A stretch of DNA of 64,000 nucleotides from Pseudomonas alkylphenolica (GTDB taxonomy: Bacteria; Pseudomonadota; Gammaproteobacteria; Pseudomonadales; Pseudomonadaceae). The notes beneath the pieces are model-generated. The model searched no databases. It worked only from the letters and a program-made list of their open reading frames with translations, and was not told the DNA's origin. This document shows positions 59,334-64,000 of the stretch, piece by piece. Every line of letters starts with the position of its first letter. Positions within the stretch are counted from its first letter, which is position 1. Location of the stretch: the NCBI RefSeq assembly GCF_016009175.1, contig NZ_JADUCM010000017.1, positions 57,795-121,794 of the forward strand, in the 5' to 3' direction. The position numbers were made by a program, and so were the translations under genes.

Positions 59334-60959
59334 TCAGACGCTGAAGCGCGCCACCAGGCCGTTGAGGTCGACCGCCAGGCGCGACAGCTCGGCACTCGCC
59401 GCGCTGGTCTGGTGGGCGCCGGTGGCCGACTGCACCGACAGGTCGTTGATGTTGACCAGGTTGCGGTCCACTTCGCGGGCCACCTGGGCCTGCTCTTCGG
59501 CGGCGCTGGCAATCACCAGGTTGCGCTCGTTGATTTCGGCGACCGCGCCGGTGATGGTGTCCAGTGCCAGGCCCGCGCCACGGGCGATGTTCAGGGTCGA
59601 CTCGGCGCGCTCGGTGCTGTTGCGCATGGAGTTCACCGCCTGTTCGGTGCCACCCTGGATGCTGCCAATCATTCGCTCGATTTCGCTGGTCGATTGCTGG
59701 GTGCGATGCGCCAGCGCGCGCACTTCGTCAGCCACCACGGCAAAGCCACGACCGGCTTCACCGGCACGGGCCGCCTCGATGGCAGCGTTGAGCGCGAGCA
59801 GGTTGGTCTGGTCAGCCAGGCCACGAATCACATCCAGCACCTTGCCGATATCGCGCGATTCTTCCGCCAGGTTGCCGATCAGATCGGCGGTGCCCTGCAC
59901 ATCGACGCTCATGCGCTCGATGGCGTTGACGGTTTCCAGCACCAGGTCGCGGCCATCGCCTGCCGAACGGGTGGCTTCCTTCGAGGCTTCGGAGGTGCTT
60001 ACGGCATTGCGTGCCACTTCTTCTACCGCGCTGGTCATCTCGGTGACCGCAGTGGCTGCCTGTTCGATCTCGTTGTTCTGTTGCTGCAGGCCACGGGCGC
60101 TTTCGTCGGTGACGCTGTTGAGCTCTTCGGCAGCCGAAGCCAGTTGCGTGGCCGAGCCGGCAATCAGTTGCAAGGTGTCGCGTAGCTTGTTCTGCATCTT
60201 GGCCATGGCGCGCAGCAGGCGAGCGGCTTCGTCCTGGCCCTGGGCCTCGATGCGGCGGGTGAGGTCGCCCTCCGCGATGCGCTCGGCGGCCTGCAGCGCC
60301 TCGTCGATGGGCTTGACGATACTGCGCGTCAGCAGCAAGGCACAGACCAGAGTCAGCGCTGTGGCCGCCAGCAGCAGGGCGATCACCAGGGTTACCGCGT
60401 GGTCATACTGATCGGCAGCGGTCTGGTTGACCTCGCGGGTTTGTTCGGTGTTGATGGTGACCAGCTGATCCATGACGCTGTTGATCTGCTCGGAGTTGTC
60501 GAGCATGTCACGGTTGATCAGGCTGCGCAGGGCCTCCAGGTCATTGCTTTGCGAGGCCTGACGCATGCGGTTTTCCAGTTGTCGGTACTGGCTGAGCAGT
60601 TGCACGTACTGGTTGTAGGCACCCTGTTCCTGCGCCCCGTAGATCAGCGGCTCGTAGACCTTGCGCGCCTCGTCGATCTGCTGGTTGCGCTGGTCGATCA
60701 GCCTCAGGGTGTTCTGTACCGTGTCGGCTTCGCGGTTGAGCAGCAGGCGGTAAGACAAGGTGCGCAGGCGCAGGGTCAGCTGTGACAACTGGTCAAGGTT
60801 GGTAATACTGGGGACCGTGGAGTTTTCGATGATTTCGCCGGCCTGGCGAATCTTGCTCATCTGGTTCAGGGCAAACAGCCCCAGGGCCAGCATCAGCGCA
60901 CCGATCAGGGCAAACCCCAGGAGCGCGCGCGGGGCGATGTTCATATTGCGTAGGGACAT
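59334..60959 (-). CDS. Methyl-accepting chemotaxis protein, four-helix-bundle sensor
   Basis: A 541-aa chemoreceptor: membrane segment 1 (about residues 9-30, ALLGFALIGALMLALGLFAL), a periplasmic ~150-aa helical ligand domain of the 4HB type (ENSTVPSITNLDQLSQLTLRLRTLSYRLLLNREADTVQ...), segment 2 (VTLVIALLLAATALTLVCALLL), HAMP domain (RSIVKPIDEALQAAERIAEGDLTRRI), and the signalling domain with QTNLLALNAAIEAARAGE. The upstream in-frame extension to 61094 is not needed. The ligand is unknown; adjacency to gbcB makes a quaternary amine possible but unproven. Confidence 0.9.
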   Translation of the reverse strand: MSLRNMNIAPRALLGFALIGALMLALGLFALNQMSKIRQAGEIIENSTVPSITNLDQLSQLTLRLRTLSYRLLLNREADTVQNTLRLIDQRNQQIDEARKVYEPLIYGAQEQGAYNQYVQLLSQYRQLENRMRQASQSNDLEALRSLINRDMLDNSEQINSVMDQLVTINTEQTREVNQTAADQYDHAVTLVIALLLAATALTLVCALLLTRSIVKPIDEALQAAERIAEGDLTRRIEAQGQDEAARLLRAMAKMQNKLRDTLQLIAGSATQLASAAEELNSVTDESARGLQQQNNEIEQAATAVTEMTSAVEEVARNAVSTSEASKEATRSAGDGRDLVLETVNAIERMSVDVQGTADLIGNLAEESRDIGKVLDVIRGLADQTNLLALNAAIEAARAGEAGRGFAVVADEVRALAHRTQQSTSEIERMIGSIQGGTEQAVNSMRNSTERAESTLNIARGAGLALDTITGAVAEINERNLVIASAAEEQAQVAREVDRNLVNINDLSVQSATGAHQTSAASAELSRLAVDLNGLVARFSV

Positions 60960-61233
60960 GGTGGAGTTCCGCAGAAGGGAGAAAGGCACGCATCCATGCG
61001 CCAGATTCAGCAATGCCATGCCTATCGGTCGGTGGTTGGAAGTCTTGAGTGACACAAGATGAAACGATGCACCCAGGCTAGGTTTTCCTGACAAACGGGC
61101 ACTATCAGGGGGAACCGGACCGTCATCGATGGGTCAATCTGCACCAGGCCGAAGCGTCTACTCCGATATCCCTGGCGACCACGCGGACTTTTCTTTATCG
61201 TGTGCGCCCCCTGAAAAACCCGAGAAGGCAATC

Positions 61234-61461
61234 ATGTTGGAAACTTCCCTCAGTCAATTGGAACAACTCGTCAGCGACCTGGTGCAGAAGAATCAGGAAC
61301 TGGCCGAGCGTAACGAACAGATCGGCAGCGAACTGGCCCAGGCCAAAGACGAAAACGAAAGCCTGCAACTGGCCCTGATGGAACAGGAAGAGAAGCAGGG
61401 CGCCACCGCTGCGCGCATTCAGGCGCTGGTCGAGCGTGCCGGTGGTACCGTTAACGCATGA
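61234..61461 (+). CDS. Small coiled-coil protein upstream of the zapA-like gene
   Basis: A 75-aa protein almost entirely coiled coil (LETSLSQLEQLVSDLVQKNQELAERNEQIGSELAQAKDENESLQLALMEQEEK). It is similar in size and heptad pattern to ZapB or TIGR02449-type proteins that accompany ZapA. The ATG at 61234 has GAGAAGG upstream; the longer frame to 61129 is unlikely. It overlaps the zapA-like gene by 4 bases, so the two are co-translated partners. It would act near the FtsZ ring if the ZapA assignment holds. Confidence 0.75.
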   Translation: MLETSLSQLEQLVSDLVQKNQELAERNEQIGSELAQAKDENESLQLALMEQEEKQGATAARIQALVERAGGTVNA

Positions 61462-61760
61462 GCACTTCAGCACAGCCGATCAATGTCGTGTCGATTCTTG
61501 GCAGCGACTATTCGATCAAGGCCCCCGAGGGCCAGGAGCAAGCCCTGGCGCAGGCCGTGCAGATGCTCAACGCGTCGCTGGCCGAGACCAAGCGTAAATA
61601 CCCGACCCTGATCGGTGACAAATTGCTGGTGCTGGCAGCGCTCAACCTGTGTTCCAAGCAGATCGAACTGCAACAGCAACACCAGCAGGCCCTCGACCGT
61701 TACCAAGAGCAAGTCAGCGCCACGGTCGATGCCATTTCCCGGACCATCGGCAACAGCTGA
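61458..61760 (+). CDS. ZapA-like cell division protein (likely paralog)
   Basis: A 100-aa protein of the ZapA family: N-terminal strand region (INVVSILGSDYSIKAPEGQEQALAQAVQMLNASLAETKR), the conserved DKLLVLAALNLCSKQIELQQQ helix and a long C-terminal coil. ZapA binds FtsZ and bundles its filaments. The Pseudomonas housekeeping ZapA I remember (next to 6S RNA and the 5-FCL gene) has a different sequence, and neither neighbour is present here. So this appears to be a second ZapA-like protein, lying between two chemoreceptor genes. Confidence 0.75.
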   Translation: MSTSAQPINVVSILGSDYSIKAPEGQEQALAQAVQMLNASLAETKRKYPTLIGDKLLVLAALNLCSKQIELQQQHQQALDRYQEQVSATVDAISRTIGNS

Positions 61761-61844
61761 CAGGTCGCGCCAAACCGTCCTCTATTGTTTTGCTCGCTCA
61801 CTGCCCGGTCGGCAGTGGGCGGCATTGTCGTGGGTCAAAGAAAT

Positions 61845-61870
61845 AATTGTATCCCTTCGTGTATACAATT
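61845..61870. promoter_or_regulatory. Inverted repeat upstream of the dCache chemoreceptor
   Basis: Perfect 8-bp arms AATTGTAT (61845-61852) and ATACAATT (61863-61870) are separated by 10 bp; the right arm forms part of GTATAC. This resembles GntR-type operators (core GTATAC). It lies 46 bp upstream of the receptor ATG. Confidence 0.45.
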
Positions 61871-61915
61871 GGCCTGGCTATTGCAGCTCAGGCGTTTTTG
61901 CTCAGGGGAAGGGTC

Positions 61916-63853
61916 ATGCAGTTCTGGCGGCGTAGCATTCAGTGGCAATTGATCGCAAGCATGGGCGCAGCCTTGCTGGTGAGCATTCTTATCGTGGTCG
62001 GGATCTATTCGGTGGCAGTCAATCGCCTGACCGAGCGTTACCTGGTCGACACTGCGTTGCCGGCAAGCATTGAGGCAATTCGTAACGACATCGAACGGAT
62101 GTTGAGTCGCCCGCTCACGGCGGCGTCCGATATTGCCAGCAACACCTTGTTGCGTGACTGGCTGGCGGCCGGCGAAGACACCGCCCAGGCGCCGCAATTT
62201 ATCGAATACCTGGAAACCGTGCGGCAGAAGAACCAGGCGTTCACTTCCGTGCTGGCGGCCACTGAAACCAACCACTACTACAACGAAAAAGGTCTGGACC
62301 GCACCCTGAGCCGCAGCAACCCGAAAGACAGCTGGTTCTACGGATTCATCGACAGCGGCAATCCGCGCCTGTTGAACATCGACATCGATGGCAGCACCGG
62401 TGAGCTGGCGTTGTTCATTGATTACCGGGTGGAAAAGAACGGCAAGCTGGTGGGCATCGCCGGGCTGGGGCTGCGCATGACCGAGTTGTCGGCGTTGATT
62501 CACAACTTCAGCTTTGGTGAGCGTGGCCGGGTATTTCTGGTGCGGGGCGATGGCCTGATCCAGGTTCACCCCGAGCAGCAGTTGAGCGGTAAACGAAAAC
62601 TCTCCGAGCAGATTGGCGAGGCTGCAGCGCAAGCGGTGCTGAGCCATGCAGACGGTTTGCGCAGCAGCCGTTTCGAGCGGGACGGCGAGGGCTTTCTGGC
62701 CTTGAGCCTGCCGCTGCGCGACATGAACTGGAGCCTGGTGGTCGAGGTGCCCGAGGCGCAGATTTATGCCCCGGTGCGTGAGACCGTGTGGCTGACCAGC
62801 CTGATTGGCGGTGCTGTTGCGCTGGTGTCGCTGTTACTGGTGGTGCTGCTGTCGCGCGGTATTGTCCGTCCGATTCGCCGCGTCACCGATGCGTTGATGG
62901 CGATCGGCAAAGGCGGTGGCGACCTGACACAGCGCCTGGACGAAAGCCGCGCTGACGAACTGGGCGACCTGGCCCGGGGGTTCAACCGTTTTCTCGATAG
63001 CCAGCGTGACCTGATCGGCGCCGTGTTGCGTACCAGCGAGCGCCTGCACAGTTCGGTTGCTCAGGTGACGCAGGTGGTGCAGAACACCGCTGAGCGCTCA
63101 GGCCGCCAGCAAGAGATGACGGAAATGGTTGCCACTGCAGTGCATGAAATGGGCCTGACGGTTCAGGACATTGCCCAGAATGCAGGCAACGCCGCTCAGG
63201 CCTCTGAAACCGCGCGCGCCGAAGCGCTTGAAGCCCGTGAGGTGGTGCGTCGCTCGATTGCCCACATCGAAGGCATGTCGGGTGAAATCGGCCAGGCTGC
63301 CAATGCCGTGGGTGAACTGGCCGGTGAAGTGGCGTCGATCGACGAAGTGCTGGCGGTGATCCGCAGTATTTCCGAGCAAACCAACCTGCTGGCGCTCAAT
63401 GCCGCGATCGAGGCGGCGCGGGCCGGGGAAATGGGCCGCGGCTTTGCCGTGGTTGCCGATGAGGTACGCACCCTGGCCCGACGCACCCAGGTGTCTACCG
63501 ATGAAGTGCAGCAAATGATCCTGCGCCTCAAGCAAGGCGCAGGCAGCGCTGTGGCCTCGATGCAGGCCGGGCAGGCGGCGACGGGTACCGGTGTGCAGTC
63601 CAGTCAGCAGACGGGTGCATCCTTGAGCACCATCACCGACCAGGTCGAGCACATCAGTGACATGAATCACCAGGTGGCCACCGCAACTGAAGAGCAGTCG
63701 GCGGTAACCGAAGAGATCAACCGCAACGTGCAGGGCATTTCCGACCTGGCGCGGCAGACGGCGGCGGAAGTGCAGGGGTGTCGTGAAGAATGCCAGGCAC
63801 TGCGTGGCCTGGCGGATGACCTGGCGCGGCAGATGGGTGGGTTCAGGTTGTGA
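61916..63853 (+). CDS. Methyl-accepting chemotaxis protein, dCache sensor (McpH-like)
   Basis: A 645-aa chemoreceptor: membrane segment 1 (about 10-32), a large ~250-aa periplasmic Cache sensor (ETNHYYNEKGLDRTLSRSNPKDSWFYGFIDSG, LFIDYRVEKNGKLVGIAGLGLRMTELS, RGRVFLVRGDGLIQVHPEQQ), membrane segment 2 (TSLIGGAVALVSLLLVVLLS), HAMP, and the conserved signalling hairpin (QTNLLALNAAIEAARAGE). By position it may be the ortholog of the P. putida purine receptor McpH (PP_0320), which lies in the same neighbourhood as I remember, but ligand residues were not checked. AGGGGAAGGG precedes the ATG at 61916. Confidence 0.85.
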   Translation: MQFWRRSIQWQLIASMGAALLVSILIVVGIYSVAVNRLTERYLVDTALPASIEAIRNDIERMLSRPLTAASDIASNTLLRDWLAAGEDTAQAPQFIEYLETVRQKNQAFTSVLAATETNHYYNEKGLDRTLSRSNPKDSWFYGFIDSGNPRLLNIDIDGSTGELALFIDYRVEKNGKLVGIAGLGLRMTELSALIHNFSFGERGRVFLVRGDGLIQVHPEQQLSGKRKLSEQIGEAAAQAVLSHADGLRSSRFERDGEGFLALSLPLRDMNWSLVVEVPEAQIYAPVRETVWLTSLIGGAVALVSLLLVVLLSRGIVRPIRRVTDALMAIGKGGGDLTQRLDESRADELGDLARGFNRFLDSQRDLIGAVLRTSERLHSSVAQVTQVVQNTAERSGRQQEMTEMVATAVHEMGLTVQDIAQNAGNAAQASETARAEALEAREVVRRSIAHIEGMSGEIGQAANAVGELAGEVASIDEVLAVIRSISEQTNLLALNAAIEAARAGEMGRGFAVVADEVRTLARRTQVSTDEVQQMILRLKQGAGSAVASMQAGQAATGTGVQSSQQTGASLSTITDQVEHISDMNHQVATATEEQSAVTEEINRNVQGISDLARQTAAEVQGCREECQALRGLADDLARQMGGFRL

Positions 63854-63856
63854 ATC

Positions 63857-63910
63857 TGTAGGAGCTGGCGAAGCCTGCGATCGAGCGCGCAGCGGTCGCA
63901 GATTCTTGCA
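63857..63910. repeat. REP-type repeat (TGTAGGAGCTGGC family)
   Basis: TGTAGGAGCTGGCGAAGCC followed by TGCGATCGAGCGCGCAGCGG: the same family as 11228-11275, just after the chemoreceptor stop. Confidence 0.8.
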
Positions 63911-63925
63911 ACCGAAATAGGCCTC

Positions 63926-64000
63926 GGGGGGGGGGGGGCCCCCCCGAGCCCGCGCGGCCGCCGACCCCCCCGGGGCCCGTAAAGCGGGACGCGCCCCCGG
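63926..64000. other. Anomalous G/C homopolymer-like tail
   Basis: The last ~75 bases contain a run of about twelve G followed by seven C, then further G/C runs with almost no A or T, unlike anything else in the window. It looks like a low-quality contig end rather than genomic sequence. Confidence 0.6.

Noticed and set aside
61761..61915. 6S RNA expected after zapA
   Set aside because: The gap to the next gene is only 155 bp and lacks a 6S-like long hairpin with a central bubble. It contains only a short CACTGCC/GGCAGTG stem and the inverted repeat noted above.

Overview
This window is chromosomal DNA of a Pseudomonas, most like the P. putida group. I base that on the gene order as I remember it from P. 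putida and P. aeruginosa, the high GC content, REP-type repeats of the fluorescens/putida style, and nearly full-length readable homologs of known Pseudomonas proteins. The last ~75 bases (about 63926-64000) are extreme G/C homopolymer-like sequence, probably a degraded contig end.

Layout. (1) 1-10.4 kb: end of aguA, a small unknown gene, a Fur-boxed TonB siderophore receptor, an OprD-family porin, a stand-alone GltB-like FMN protein, an MFS transporter, hldD and a convincing trimethylamine monooxygenase (Tmm). (2) 10.4-13 kb: an accessory islet with hicAB, a relB antitoxin beside a frameshifted relE, a BRO-N (phage antirepressor-like) gene bracketed by a 29-bp direct repeat that duplicates the tRNA-Thr terminator, and tRNA-Thr(TGT). 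(3) 13-32.5 kb: an mdtJI-type SMR pair behind a possible structured leader, a methyltransferase, a basic amino acid ABC operon, gabP, ppk2, DUF3300-DUF2950, a phosphoethanolamine transferase-like gene, tRNA-Phe(GAA), asmA-mutY-yggX and an OFA-type MFS gene. (4) 32.6-35.7 kb: hisB-hisH-DUF2164-hisA-hisF. (5) 35.7-59.3 kb: a continuous block for quaternary ammonium compounds. It holds choline/betaine uptake (cbcXWV), serine deaminase (sdaB), the regulator GbdR, carnitine degradation (caiX-cdhC-cdhA-cdhB with cdhR), dimethylglycine demethylation (M19-like protein, DUF5943, dgcAB, etfAB) and glycine betaine demethylation (gbcA, gbcB). (6) 59.3-63.9 kb: two chemoreceptors flanking a ZapA-like gene and a small coiled-coil gene.

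How the genes work together: carnitine enters with help from CaiX, CdhA oxidises it to dehydrocarnitine, CdhC splits off betainyl-CoA, and CdhB releases glycine betaine. GbcAB demethylates betaine to dimethylglycine, DgcAB with the dedicated EtfAB demethylates further, and serine formed later can be deaminated by SdaB. GbdR and CdhR (both GATase1-AraC regulators) sit inside the block. I found possible tandem half-sites spaced 21 bp in the caiX-cdhR and cbcX-sdaB intergenic regions.

The most unusual feature is the 690-bp gap between etfB and gbcA. It carries four copies of a module TTGCNCACA-N17-TGTGGATAA with an invariant 17-bp spacer, an extra inverted DnaA box, and TGATCA/AT-rich stretches. 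Four more perfect DnaA boxes lie in the adjacent etfA-etfB genes. It looks like a DnaA-titration or replication-control locus away from the normal dnaA context, and it is my main candidate for an undescribed system.
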